Shown: positions 37,115 through 45,827, numbered from the stretch's first letter. The stretch: DNA of 64,000 bases from Nocardia sp. NBC_00508 (GCF_036346875.1 NZ_CP107852.1:7564001-7628000); one strand, 5' to 3'. The notes: generated from the sequence alone by a model not told the origin. Numbers and translations are program-made.

Positions 37115-37264
37115 GATAACGGGCTGCTGCTGTACGAGACGTGCGCCCGCGTCGAGGAACTGCTGCAGATCAACATCGAGGACCTGGACCTGGCCGGCCG
37201 CAGCGCCCCGGTGAAGTCCACAGGCGCCAAGCCCCGCCGCCGAGGCCGGGCCGCCCGGGTCGTC
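37115..37264 (+). pseudogene. Tyrosine recombinase fragment
   Basis: Encodes DNGLLLYETCARVEELLQINIEDLDLAGRSAPVKSTGAKPR, the segment around the first catalytic Arg of phage-type integrases (LLYETGARVEELL..N..DLD). The N-terminal domain and the HxxR and Tyr motifs are missing, so it is a relic. It runs without a stop into the frame of the next small gene. Confidence 0.7.
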
Positions 37265-37306
37265 ACCAGCTCGACACTGCCACCGGACCAACGCACCGGG
37301 TCGGGA

Positions 37307-37700
37307 ATGAGAATCACTGCCGCCCAACGTCTCCAAAACGAGAATCGCATCCGTGCTACTATCGAACGGCTCTTGCGCGGGGAGATTCCGCCCGGCGGGT
37401 GTTGCGATGTCAAGCCCCTCGCCGCCCAAGCCGGAGTCGACCGCACCGCCTTCTACGGCGGTCGGCCCTACGCCCATCTGAGGATGGAATTCGAGCAACG
37501 CCTCCGCGCGATGCAACAGGCCGGCGACATCCCGGACCCCCGCGGCACCCAGATCTTGTGACGCGAGGCCGACAACCGCGCGCTCAGCGAGCGGCTCGCC
37601 GAGGCCAGCGCCACGATCGACAAACTCACCGACTTCCGGACGCTCACCCTTGCCGGAATCGCCGCCCAGCACTACGAAATCCAGCGCCTCCGCACCGCCG
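37307..37700 (+). pseudogene. Integrase-associated small protein, interrupted by a stop
   Basis: Begins MRITAAQRLQNENRIRATIERLLRGEIPPGGCCDVKPLAAQAGVDRTAFYG, a helix-turn-helix-like start that I recall as typical of small proteins encoded next to tyrosine recombinases in actinobacterial elements. A TGA at 37559-37561 cuts the frame after 84 codons. The same frame then continues with READNRALSERLAEASATIDKLTDFRTLTLAGIAAQHYEIQRLR, which looks like the natural coiled-coil end. One base change from a sense codon explains the break. A functional truncated protein cannot be excluded. Confidence 0.6.
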
Positions 37701-37841
37701 CTTCCTCAACTCCGATCGTCACCCGTCCGCTACATGCCCCGCTGGACGGTCATCATCCCCCTGCTGACGGAGGCGCCGCAAAACCCGAAACCACTAGCCC
37801 GACAGTCAGATCCAACCCCAACCAACAGAATCGAGAAGACA

Positions 37842-38363
37842 ATGACATGGTCGATACCACGAGTCACCACCGGTGCTGAACGCCACTTGATCGAGAGCCA
37901 GCTCGACCGCAACCGAGCCGAATTGGTCAATACCGTGCGCGGTCTGTCCGAAGAAGACGCCCGCCGTCGCCTCGTTGCGTCGATGACCACCCCGATCGGA
38001 TTGCTCAAGCACGCCGCAGTCGCCGAACGGATCTGGTTCCAGCACGTCCTGGCAGGCCTGCCCAAGAGCGAATGCGACGGCGGCACGACGGCGGGCGACG
38101 CCAGTTTCGTCGTCGACGACAACGAAACTCTGGCCGACGTGATCGCCGAATTCGAGCGCGCCAGCGACCGCTCCCGCGCGATCGCAGCGGAATTCGACCT
38201 CGACGACACCAAGACACACCCCCACCTCGGTGACGTCAGCCTACGGTTTATCTGCCTGCTCCTGAGCGAGGACTTCGCACGTCACGCTGGCCACGGCGAC
38301 ATACTCCGCGAGCAGATCGAACATCCCGCCCTGCTGAACACCGATGCCCCAGAACAACCCTAA
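37842..38363 (+). CDS. DinB/DUF664 family protein
   Basis: 173 aa. Four-helix-bundle pattern of the DinB superfamily: ERHLIESQLDRNRAELVNTVRGLSEEDARRRLVASMTTPIGLLKHAAVAERIWFQHVLAG and the C-terminal LLLSEDFARHAGHGDILREQI. The His residues in LKHAAVAE and FARHAGHGD are the usual metal ligands. Some members use mycothiol or bacillithiol; here the substrate is unknown. The ATG at 37842 follows GAGAAG. Confidence 0.88.
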   Translation: MTWSIPRVTTGAERHLIESQLDRNRAELVNTVRGLSEEDARRRLVASMTTPIGLLKHAAVAERIWFQHVLAGLPKSECDGGTTAGDASFVVDDNETLADVIAEFERASDRSRAIAAEFDLDDTKTHPHLGDVSLRFICLLLSEDFARHAGHGDILREQIEHPALLNTDAPEQP

Positions 38364-38422
38364 CCAAGTGATGGAATAGCGGCTCCTGCGGAACACGGGG
38401 GCTCGATTGTTCGCTGTGGCCC

Positions 38423-39271
38423 TCAGTGTTCGAGGAGGAAGGTGATGACTCGCTCAGCGACGGTTTGTCCCGACTTCCCTTCGGGCCCGAAGTGGTCGAG
38501 TCCCTTCATGGTGTCGAGGGTGGCGTTGGGGAGTGTGTCGGTGAGGGCGTCGAGTTCTGCTCGGGTTGTCGAGGATGTGCGGGTTCCGCGAAGGATCAAC
38601 GTCGCGGCGGTGAGGTTGGCGAACTCGTCGAGCCGGTCCTGCTGGGCGGCCAATTGCTCATGCTCGGCCAGGTTGGCTTCCAGGAGCGGACGCATCCGCT
38701 GCCATCGTTGTCCGCGGAACCCGATGCGCAATGCGGCGCGCAGATACCAGTGCGGCAGCTTGGTCACGAATCCCGGCGCGCCGCCGGATCCCTGAATGAA
38801 GTAGGCGAATGCGCCGTAGGGATCGCCGGCGGCCAGGCGGGCGCGGTAGAGAGCCATCCATTCGGTGGCGACATGCCCGCCGGGGGCTCCCGGCTCGTAG
38901 AGGGCTATGCGGTCGAACACCGGCGACGACCGCACGGTTTCGAGTATCGCGAGTCCGCCGTAGCTGTGACCGAACGCCAGTCGCGCGCCGGTGTCGGTGT
39001 GAACGGCGAGCAGGTCGTCGACTTCTTTCTGCAAGCTGTAGTCGTGCCCGAGTGGTCCGCTCGCGCCGCGCCCGCGCCGTTCGACGAGATGCACTGTGCA
39101 GGACTGAGCCAGTTCTGATGCCAGCGGCAGGTAGTCCTGTGCCGTGGACAGCGCGCCGCCAACCACGATCACACCAGGTCCGCTGCCCATCGATCGGTAG
39201 CTGATGGATGTGCGGTCCGCCGAGACGACCGAGCGTTGCCGAGTCGACGCGACAGGGGTGCCATAACTCAT
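38423..39271 (-). CDS. Alpha/beta hydrolase
   Basis: 282 aa. ISYRSMGSGPGVIVVGGALSTAQDY (oxyanion loop), VERRGRGASG, nucleophile elbow GHSYGG (about residue 103) and a C-terminal LDHFGPEGKSGQTVAERV with the catalytic His. The third acid is probably in the LRGTRTSSTTRAELD region. It overlaps the upstream MarR gene by 4 bases (ATGA) and is therefore co-transcribed and likely autoregulated through the palindrome in front of the MarR gene. Confidence 0.9.
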   Translation of the reverse strand: MSYGTPVASTRQRSVVSADRTSISYRSMGSGPGVIVVGGALSTAQDYLPLASELAQSCTVHLVERRGRGASGPLGHDYSLQKEVDDLLAVHTDTGARLAFGHSYGGLAILETVRSSPVFDRIALYEPGAPGGHVATEWMALYRARLAAGDPYGAFAYFIQGSGGAPGFVTKLPHWYLRAALRIGFRGQRWQRMRPLLEANLAEHEQLAAQQDRLDEFANLTAATLILRGTRTSSTTRAELDALTDTLPNATLDTMKGLDHFGPEGKSGQTVAERVITFLLEH

Positions 39272-39699
39272 TTGAGGGCCTCCAGATGCTCGAAGGTGGT
39301 CAATAGGCGCGCGGTTTGCCGCGCGTATTCGTCGTAGGGCACACCGCTTTCGGCGACGACGGCCGCCAGCCTCTCTTCGAGGCCCTGCTGGGCGGCGGCC
39401 ACCAGCTGTTTCCCTTTGCCGGTGAGGCTGAGCCGCCGGCTTCGCCCGCCTCCCGGGTCGGGTTGAACGACGAGTAACCCCTCCGCGGCCAGGACGGCCG
39501 TCATGCGACTGACCGACGGCTCCGTCACGCCGAGCCGGTCGGCAAGCGCCCGTTGCGTCGAGGCCCCCAACTCGCCAACGAACGTCAAAGCAAGGAATCG
39601 ACTGTAGGACACGCCGTGCTCTGCGCGCAGGATTCGGTCTGCCGCCCTGTCCAAACGGGCCGTGAGAACGTGCAGGTCGAAGCTCAGTTTCCGCTCCAT
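39268..39699 (-). CDS. MarR family regulator
   Basis: 143 aa. Winged helix visible as LGASTQRALADRLGVTEPSVSRMTAVLAAEGLLVVQPDPGGGRSRRLSLTGKGKQLVAAAQ. It is the first gene of a two-gene operon with the alpha/beta hydrolase. A perfect 8+6+8 palindrome lies 5 bp before its start codon, which fits autoregulation. Confidence 0.9.
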   Translation of the reverse strand: MERKLSFDLHVLTARLDRAADRILRAEHGVSYSRFLALTFVGELGASTQRALADRLGVTEPSVSRMTAVLAAEGLLVVQPDPGGGRSRRLSLTGKGKQLVAAAQQGLEERLAAVVAESGVPYDEYARQTARLLTTFEHLEALK

Positions 39700-39703
39700 C
39701 CCT

Positions 39704-39725
39704 CTAACTTAACATGCTAAGTTAG
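39704..39725 (-). promoter_or_regulatory. Perfect MarR-type operator
   Basis: CTAACTTA-N6-TAAGTTAG, eight base pairs without mismatch, directly in front of the MarR start codon. Binding here would block the promoter or translation start of the MarR-hydrolase operon. Confidence 0.8.
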
Positions 39726-39793
39726 CGAGGTAAGTCACTGCCGTTGGCTCGCTCAGCTGCTGCGGCGCAGGGCTCCGGTCGGCTTCACCAGAC

Positions 39794-40117
39794 TCACTGA
39801 GTCGGGAAGGATCGGGGCGAGTCTAAGTATCGGATGAGATCAGAATCGGGTTCGAGCTCGAGGGGGCGTTCGCTGCCGAGGTCTTCGGCCCATCGGTAGA
39901 GACGTTGATGGCGGCCGGGCCCGCGTCGGCGGCCGCCATGGATGCGCCATCCGGATTCAGCGAAAAACGCCGTGCGCGTTCGATGGTCGGCGGCGATCCG
40001 CCGCCAGTAGGGCGAGATGAGCAGGGCGGTGACGTCGACGACCTTCGGGTAGGTCGCGGCGAGAAATCTGGGATCGTCGACAAAGACACGCCCTCGACCG
40101 ACCGCACGTCTGACCAC
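39794..40117 (-). CDS. Hypothetical protein, probably a truncated gene
   Basis: 107 aa: a VVDVTALLISPYWRRIAADHRTRTAFFAESGWR core followed by a basic and then acidic tail. Composition looks like coding sequence, but the protein starts abruptly and the 5' end lies inside a large hairpin, so it may be the C-terminal part of a longer gene. A frameshifted relative lies at 32.9-33.0 kb on the same strand. The pattern faintly resembles the C-terminal part of TniQ-type transposition proteins, but I cannot confirm that. Confidence 0.4.
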   Translation of the reverse strand: MVRRAVGRGRVFVDDPRFLAATYPKVVDVTALLISPYWRRIAADHRTRTAFFAESGWRIHGGRRRGPGRHQRLYRWAEDLGSERPLELEPDSDLIRYLDSPRSFPTQ

Positions 40118-40145
40118 CGATAAGTGAACCTTATCGGCGGTCAGA
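40109..40145. terminator. Large hairpin (16-bp stem, one mismatch)
   Basis: TCTGACCACCGATAAG-N5-CTTATCGGCGGTCAGA. It overlaps the 5' end of the 39.8-kb ORF. It could be a terminator for transcripts arriving from the beta-propeller gene (- strand) or a trace of a mobile-element end. No T-run follows on either side. Confidence 0.5.
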
Positions 40146-40381
40146 TTCGTTGGGTGTCACCGAAAATCGTGCATTTCAATACGTTTCGTTTCGTTTGTCG
40201 TGACGCTACGAATTATCAACGAAACATCGCGAAAACTGTGCACCCCCTTCGCGTGTCAGTTCTCGCTAGAAGTGGCGAATTCTCAATCGATCCGACGAGA
40301 TCCGTCGTCGCGATCTCCTGCACGAAGATCCGCGCCATGCGGCGGCGCGTCCGTGAAGACTCCGGCCGACCCCGGACCCCC

Positions 40382-41320
40382 TCATCGGGGTCGAACGACC
40401 GCGACAGCGTTGTACGGTGTGGTCGGCGTCGGCGACGTGGTGAAGCGGGCGTTCGGCAGGTACAGGCACTCTCCGAACGCCGCGACGGTCGTCGGTATGT
40501 CGAAGCGCGGATCGGTGACGCGCCGCTCGACCGTGCCCGTCGTGCCCGCGCGGTCGAGTGCGACCACGGCGATCGCGTTGAGCCGGTTCTGGACGACATA
40601 CAGCGTGTTGCCGTGCAATAGCAGTCCATCACCGCCCGGCACCGCCTCGGCGCCGAGAGCGACCTGCCGCGTCGTGCCCGTCGCGGGATCGATGCGGAAG
40701 AGGTGGCCGGTCACCGACTGCACGATGATCAGCGCGGTGCCGTCGGGCGTGCGCACGATCCCGTTGGCGTTGATCGCTCCGGGCACGTCAACGATGTCGC
40801 CGGTCAGCGGACGTCGTATCACCGCCGCGGGCGGCGGCAGCGCACCATCTCGGCCGAGGGGCAGGTGGTACAGCACGGGTGTGCGCGAGTCGGTGAACCA
40901 CGCGCCCGTGGGTGTGAGCACCACGTCGTTGACGAACGTGTCCGGCGGTGTTGCGAGCCGGTAGCTCGCCAGCAGCGCGCCCGTACGGGTGTCCACGACG
41001 CGGGCGTCGCCGCCGGTGCCGCCGGCGACGAACAGCCGACCGCGATGGTCGATTTCGAGCCCGAGCGACGGCGTCCCCGTCCCGGGGCTCAGGATGTCGC
41101 CCTGCCCGGTCACCAGGCTGACGCGGTAGATGGAACCGTCTGCCCGCGAGCCGAAGTAGGCCACCGGCAGCGACCCGATCGCGATACCCTCCGGCTGGAA
41201 CCCCGTGGGTAGGTCGATCGTGGCGGGGCACACCGGGCGGTGCGCCGCCGCACGGTCCGCGGGTACCAGCACCACGCCGAGGCAGGCGAGCGCAACCGAG
41301 ATACCGAGCACTCGCTTCAT
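40382..41320 (-). CDS. Secreted SMP-30/gluconolactonase-like beta-propeller protein
   Basis: 312 aa. The signal peptide (MKRVLGISVALACLGVVLVPADRAAA) is followed by a repeating four-stranded pattern of about 45 residues: FQPEGIAIGSLPVAYFGSRADGSIYRVSLVTGQ, LGLEIDHRGRLFVAGGTGGDARVVDTRTGALLAS, INANGIVRTPDGTALIIVQSVTGHLFRIDPATG. This is the six-bladed propeller of the SMP-30/NHL type. The Asn and Glu/Asp positions seen in such repeats could bind a metal. The ATG at 41320 is chosen over a frame 15 codons longer because the shorter one starts with the signal peptide. Substrate unknown. Confidence 0.85.
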   Translation of the reverse strand: MKRVLGISVALACLGVVLVPADRAAAHRPVCPATIDLPTGFQPEGIAIGSLPVAYFGSRADGSIYRVSLVTGQGDILSPGTGTPSLGLEIDHRGRLFVAGGTGGDARVVDTRTGALLASYRLATPPDTFVNDVVLTPTGAWFTDSRTPVLYHLPLGRDGALPPPAAVIRRPLTGDIVDVPGAINANGIVRTPDGTALIIVQSVTGHLFRIDPATGTTRQVALGAEAVPGGDGLLLHGNTLYVVQNRLNAIAVVALDRAGTTGTVERRVTDPRFDIPTTVAAFGECLYLPNARFTTSPTPTTPYNAVAVVRPR

Positions 41321-41430
41321 CTCATCGTTCCCTCCATCGTCTTGTGCGGACGGATCCGCCGGCACGATCAGCTGCTTCCAGTCGGCGCCCGGGGTGGTCG
41401 GCGCGGGCGGTCTCGCGAACCCGATGTTCG

Positions 41431-42063
41431 CTAGTAACCGACGGTGAAGTGTTCGGCGCCGCGTGGGTTCTCGAGCTCGTCGAGGACGGCCACGGCAGGG
41501 TCTTCGGCCGAGATTCGGGATGCACCGTCGACGCCGGTGATGAGTGTGGTGGTGCCGCGGCGGTATTCACCGGTGCGACGTCCGGGCTCGAGGAGGGCGG
41601 GCGGGCTGAGATAGACCCAGTCGGCCGGGTGTGCTCGGCACGCCTCCAGTTGCGCGGCGCTGGCAGCGGCAATGGTTCGGATTGCCGGCGGCACGTACTC
41701 CGGGGTGTCGAGAACGAGCTGGTCGGGGCGCCCCGAAACCCGCAGCGGGGCGGCGCCGCCGACCACGAGGATGCGCGTCCGGGCAGTCGTGGCCGCGTCC
41801 AGCAGGGCCGTCGTGGTCATGGTTACGGCGTGTTCCTGCCCGGGCCCGGGGCGGGTCGCGGCCACGATCGCGTCGGTGCCGGTGAACAGTCTGCTCATGT
41901 GGTCGGTGTCGTTCGCGTCGCCCTCGACGGCGGTCACGCCGGTCGGCAGGGCGGCAGGCCGCTCTTTCCGGAATACCGCGATGAGGTCATGGCCTCGGCT
42001 CGCGGCTTCGTTGACGACGCGCGAGCCGACCATGCCATTGGCGCCGACAACGGCGATCTTCAT
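41431..42063 (-). CDS. NAD(P)H-binding oxidoreductase (atypical SDR)
   Basis: 210 aa. The Rossmann fingerprint VVGANGMVGSRVVNEAASRGH is at the N-terminus, then VEGDANDTDHMSRLFTGTDAIVAA and the LVVGGAAPL strand. This matches the NAD(P)H-binding, NmrA-like atypical short-chain dehydrogenases related to flavin reductase or YwnB-type proteins. The classical YxxxK is not seen, so catalysis is uncertain. It lies just downstream of an EamA exporter gene on the same strand, with a 34-bp gap, so they may be one operon. Confidence 0.87.
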   Translation of the reverse strand: MKIAVVGANGMVGSRVVNEAASRGHDLIAVFRKERPAALPTGVTAVEGDANDTDHMSRLFTGTDAIVAATRPGPGQEHAVTMTTTALLDAATTARTRILVVGGAAPLRVSGRPDQLVLDTPEYVPPAIRTIAAASAAQLEACRAHPADWVYLSPPALLEPGRRTGEYRRGTTTLITGVDGASRISAEDPAVAVLDELENPRGAEHFTVGY

Positions 42064-42097
42064 TCGAGTGCCCCTTCAGGGTGTAGGCGTCGAGACT

Positions 42098-43024
42098 TCA
42101 GGCGGGTGAGCGGGTGGGCGCGGGAAGCTGTCCCGCGACGATCGCGGCGAGTGCGAGCCCGAAACCCACCAGTTGGATCGAGCCGAGTGTCTGGCCGAGC
42201 AAGAGCGCGCCGAGCACGGCGGCGACCAGCGGCGAGAGCAGGACGAGAACCGCGACCGAGGTCACGGGCAAGGTGCCGATGCCGCGGAACCAGAGGACAT
42301 AGGCGATCAGACCGCCGACCAGACCCAGCCACAGGTAGCCCAGGGCGGCGGCCGGGTCGATCGCGGGAGGGGGTCCCTCGACCGCGAATGTGACGGGCAC
42401 CAGGAACAGGCCTCCCGCGGCGAGTTGCCAGCCCGCGAACGCAGTAGGAGTGGCCTCGACGGGACGACCCCAGCGCTTGGTCAGCGTCAGCCCGAGCGCC
42501 ATCGAGGCCGCGCTGGCCAGGCCCGCCACGATCCCGGTCGTGTCGAGCGCCGCGGCCGGCCCGATCACCACCAAGCCGACACCGGCCATGCCGGTCACTC
42601 CCCACGCGACGCGCCAGGCGGAGGGTTGCTCGTGCAGGATGATCACCGCCAGCACGGCGACAATGAGCGGCTGGGCCGCAGCCAGAGTCGCGGCAACACC
42701 TCCCGGCAGGCGTTCGGCCGCGATGAACAGCAGCGCGTTGAGCAGGCCGATGTTCAGCACGCCGAGCACCGCGGCCTTCCACCACCATTCTCCGCGCGGC
42801 AGGATCCGGGTGATCGCCAGCGCGATCAGGCCCGCGGGCAACGCCCGCATGACCGCCGCGAACAGCGGATGTCCCGGCGGCAGAAGCTCGGTGATGACGA
42901 CATAGGTCGTGCCCCACGACGCGGGAGCGATCGCCGTGAGAGCGACGCGAGACAGACTTCCATAGGGAGCTCCCCTGCTGGTCCCCTCGGAAACCCGCTG
43001 TGCTGCTGGACTATTCACACACAC
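42098..43024 (-). CDS. EamA family (DMT) transporter
   Basis: 308 aa with ten hydrophobic segments in two EamA repeats (residues about 25-150 and 165-295). Landmarks are IAPASWGTTYVVITELLPPGHPLFAAVMRALPAGL at the start of repeat one and the second repeat with LIAYVLWFRGIGTLPVTSVAVLVLLSPLVAAVLG. This family exports amino acids and other small metabolites. It is divergent from a LysR regulator, the commonest arrangement for EamA exporters, and probably induced by it. A GTG or ATG closer to the first helix could be the true start. Confidence 0.9.
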   Translation of the reverse strand: MCVNSPAAQRVSEGTSRGAPYGSLSRVALTAIAPASWGTTYVVITELLPPGHPLFAAVMRALPAGLIALAITRILPRGEWWWKAAVLGVLNIGLLNALLFIAAERLPGGVAATLAAAQPLIVAVLAVIILHEQPSAWRVAWGVTGMAGVGLVVIGPAAALDTTGIVAGLASAASMALGLTLTKRWGRPVEATPTAFAGWQLAAGGLFLVPVTFAVEGPPPAIDPAAALGYLWLGLVGGLIAYVLWFRGIGTLPVTSVAVLVLLSPLVAAVLGALLLGQTLGSIQLVGFGLALAAIVAGQLPAPTRSPA

Positions 43025-43072
43025 AATCTCACCCAGCAGTCATCAATGAGTCCAACACATGTTTGTCACCAC

Positions 43073-43095
43073 ATCAATCGTGATTCAAGATTGAT
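43073..43095. promoter_or_regulatory. LysR box in front of the LysR gene
   Basis: ATCAAT-N11-ATTGAT, a perfect dyad containing the T-N11-A core of LysR-type binding sites. It ends only 2 bases before the GTG start at 43098, so binding should also block the ribosome binding region. Similar ATCAAT/TTGTC elements lie further up toward the EamA gene. Confidence 0.65.
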
Positions 43096-43097
43096 CC

Positions 43098-43985
43098 GTG
43101 GAACTCCAGCAGATGCGCTACGTGGTCGCCGTCGCCGAGACGAACAGCTTCACCCGGGCGGCCGAACGATGCCTGGTTGTCCAGTCCGCTCTCAGTCACC
43201 AGATCGCGCGCCTGGAACGAGAACTCGGCGCCAGACTATTCGAGCGCACCAGCCGCCGGGTGCGGCTGACACCGGCCGGTGCAGCGTTCCTCCCGGCCGC
43301 CCGCCAGTGTCTGGACGCCGCCGAGCGCGCGGCCGCCGAGGTCGCCGCGGCTGTCGGGGAAGTACGCGGACGGCTCGCCGTGGGCCTGATCCCTACCGTC
43401 GCCGCGGTCGATATCCCGGGTGCGCTGCGTGACTTCCGCCAGCTGTACCCGCACGTGCGCATCAGACTGCGTGTGGGGGCGAGCGAGGACCTCGCCGAGC
43501 AGGTCGAGCAAGGTGCCATCGACGTGGCTTTCCTTGGGCTGCCGACCACAGCGCGACCGCAAGGTGTCGCCGCCCAGGAACTCGCCCGGGACCGCCTCAT
43601 CGCCGTGGTCGCGCCGGACCATCCACTCGCCGACGAACCAGCCGTCGACCTTCGCAGGCTTTCTTCCGAGGTCTTCGTGGACCTTCCCGCCGGGACAGCA
43701 GGACGTGCCCAATCCGACCAAGCCTTCGCAGCCGCTGGTCTCGACCGTGACGTCGCCTTCGAAGTGACCACCGCGGACTACATCGCTCGACTCGTGGGAC
43801 CGGGCCTTGCCGTGGCCATGCTCCCCTCCGCCTACGCGCCTCAGCTGGCCGGTGTAGTCACCATCGAGGTAGCTGATGCGCCGGCCCGCGTCGAGTACGC
43901 CATCTGGAACCACGTCAGCCGCACGCCCGCGGCGACCGCCTTCCTCGCCATTCTCGGCATCACGGCCCAGAACTCCCGAGGCTGA
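43098..43985 (+). CDS. LysR family regulator
   Basis: 295 aa. N-terminal winged helix MELQQMRYVVAVAETNSFTRAAERCLVVQSALSHQIARLERELGARLFERTSRRVRLTPAGAAFLPAAR, followed by the periplasmic-binding-protein-like effector domain (LAVGLIPTVAAVDIPGALRDFRQLYPHVRIRLRVGAS...). It probably controls the divergent EamA exporter. There is no clear Shine-Dalgarno; the operator-like dyad occupies that position. The 3' end joins a serine-recombinase fragment. Confidence 0.9.
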   Translation: MELQQMRYVVAVAETNSFTRAAERCLVVQSALSHQIARLERELGARLFERTSRRVRLTPAGAAFLPAARQCLDAAERAAAEVAAAVGEVRGRLAVGLIPTVAAVDIPGALRDFRQLYPHVRIRLRVGASEDLAEQVEQGAIDVAFLGLPTTARPQGVAAQELARDRLIAVVAPDHPLADEPAVDLRRLSSEVFVDLPAGTAGRAQSDQAFAAAGLDRDVAFEVTTADYIARLVGPGLAVAMLPSAYAPQLAGVVTIEVADAPARVEYAIWNHVSRTPAATAFLAILGITAQNSRG

Positions 43986-44083
43986 CGAACAAGACGACGA
44001 GATCCAGACCGACCAGCTGATCGCCCTCGGCGTGCCGCGTGAGCGGATCTTCGTCGACAAAGAGTTCTCCGGCACCCGCCATG
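43978..44083 (+). pseudogene. Serine recombinase (resolvase) fragment
   Basis: Encodes DEIQTDQLIALGVPRERIFVDKEFSGT, the conserved segment after the catalytic Ser of Tn3-type resolvases (Q..AL...G....I..D..SG). The catalytic N-terminus is replaced by the end of the LysR gene, whose last 8 bases overlap, and the downstream part is unrelated. It marks an old recombination joint. Confidence 0.7.
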
Positions 44084-44624
44084 CAGACCCGATCGACCGG
44101 CACCATCACCTCGGCCAACGCGTCGTAGGTCGAAGAGCCTCGATCTCGAAGAATTTCAGCAGCAGACCGAACCCGAGGCGAGCCGCGCCCGTCTTGTTCC
44201 CCACCAGCCGCATTGCTCACCGACCAACGTCCACGACCCGATCAGATCTCCTCGGTCGACCACTCCTGAAGCACGCCGGGCAACAGTAGACGAATCAGCC
44301 TGCGCGCGAAGCTACATTGCGGCTCGGCCGACTTCAGGATTCCGGGCCATCACGGCACAACATCGACACGACCGGTGAAGCGCCTCGGATCGTCCATGCG
44401 AGCGGGTCGGCCCACATGGTCCGTGCCCCGCCAGACATCTGGCGGCCGTTCGATGCCATGTCTCGTCGAGCCGATTTTCACGGTGTCCAGCCACCGTTGA
44501 CCGGACATCAACGAGCTCGGCCTTCGGGTTGTCGAAGGTGGCGATAGAGGTGCCGTAGGGTGGAATCTCGCGCGGAAACCTTGGCGCGAACTGACAGTTG
44601 CCACGGGAACGCGGGAGCCGAGAC
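44084..44624. other. Gap between resolvase relic and integrase
   Basis: No gene recognised in 541 bp; the frames present are chance ones. The promoter of the following integrase should lie near its right end. Confidence 0.45.
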
Positions 44625-45827
44625 ATGGACGATCGATCCACCATCGTCGCGGTCCCCGAATCCGTGCGCACGGAGTTGCGCCGCGGCGTCCGCAGTGTGC
44701 TGGTCGACACTGCCGCGCTGCGGCTGGTGCGGGATCGCTTCGACGACGATCAAGCCGGTTCGCTGCGCCGGTATCTCGAAGCCTCCCAATCACCGAACAC
44801 CTTGCGCGCCTATCGCGCCGACTGGGTTGCCTGGTCGGCGTGGTGCGCCGCCGAGGGCAGGCAGGCTCTTCCCGCTGATGCGCTCGACGTCGCTGTCTAT
44901 CTGGCTGCGGCCGCCGACGCGCACCGCGATGCGGGTGGATGGGCGTTCAGTCCGGCGACCTTGGAACGAAAGTCGGCCGCCATCGCCGCGGTGCACGCCG
45001 CGAACGGACTGCCCTCCCCGACCCGGTCGGATGTGGTGCGGCTGACCTTGCGCGGTATCCGCCGCACTCGCCGCGGGCAACCCCGGCGTAAACGCCCGGT
45101 GCTGCTGCACACTCTCGACCAACTCCTGGGTGGGCTTCCCGAGCCGGGCTGGCCCACCGAACCCGCCCGGCGCCGGGACGCGCTCGCCCTGCTCGTCGGT
45201 TTCGCCGGAGCCCTGCGCCGCAGCGAACTCGCCGGACTGCGCATCGGCGACGTCGAGGTGAGCATGGACCACGCCACCGGCGAACCGATCCTGCTGATCC
45301 GGCTGCCCGCCACGAAGACCGACCCGACCGGCGCGACCGAACAGCGCGTGGCCCTCCCGCGCGGCCGCCGACCGGCCACCTGCCCCGTCTGCGCTTTCGC
45401 CGACTGGCTGCGTCTGCGCGAAATACATATCGCCACAGGAACTTCCGGTGTCCGTGGCTGGCTGTCCGAGCTCCCCACCGGCGCTGCCGACATCCACCGC
45501 TGCCACGGATTCACCGGCACACGCACCGACTCGGACCTTCCCCTTTTCCCCACCATCACCCGGCACGGTGCCATCGCCGACCACGCTATGTCCGGTCGCG
45601 CCGTCGCCGAACTGGTCAAGCGCTATGCCGCCCGGGCCGGGCTCGACCCCGATCTCTTCTCGGGTCACTCACTCCGCGCCGGGTTCGCCACGCAGGCCGC
45701 ACTCGGCGGCGCCAGCGACCGCGAGATCATGCGCCAGGGCCGCTGGTCCAACCCGCGCACCGTCCACGGATACATCCGCACGGCCAACCCCTTGGAAGAC
45801 AATGCCGTGACCAAACTCGGGTTGTGA
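44625..45827 (+). CDS. Tyrosine recombinase / site-specific integrase
   Basis: 400 aa and apparently intact. A SAM-like N-terminal core-binding domain (SPNTLRAYRADWVAWSAWCAAEGRQALPADALDVAVYLAAAAD) is followed by the catalytic domain. It has Arg in FAGALRRSELAGLRIGDV, HxxR in SGHSLRAGFATQAA, a second His position held by Trp in RQGRWSNPRTV, and the nucleophile Tyr in VHGYIRTA. Residues CPVCAFADWLRL form a Cys-x2-Cys within the domain. The ATG at 44625 follows GGGAG. It belongs to the XerD-like integrases of mobile elements; I could not identify its attachment site. Confidence 0.9.
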   Translation: MDDRSTIVAVPESVRTELRRGVRSVLVDTAALRLVRDRFDDDQAGSLRRYLEASQSPNTLRAYRADWVAWSAWCAAEGRQALPADALDVAVYLAAAADAHRDAGGWAFSPATLERKSAAIAAVHAANGLPSPTRSDVVRLTLRGIRRTRRGQPRRKRPVLLHTLDQLLGGLPEPGWPTEPARRRDALALLVGFAGALRRSELAGLRIGDVEVSMDHATGEPILLIRLPATKTDPTGATEQRVALPRGRRPATCPVCAFADWLRLREIHIATGTSGVRGWLSELPTGAADIHRCHGFTGTRTDSDLPLFPTITRHGAIADHAMSGRAVAELVKRYAARAGLDPDLFSGHSLRAGFATQAALGGASDREIMRQGRWSNPRTVHGYIRTANPLEDNAVTKLGL

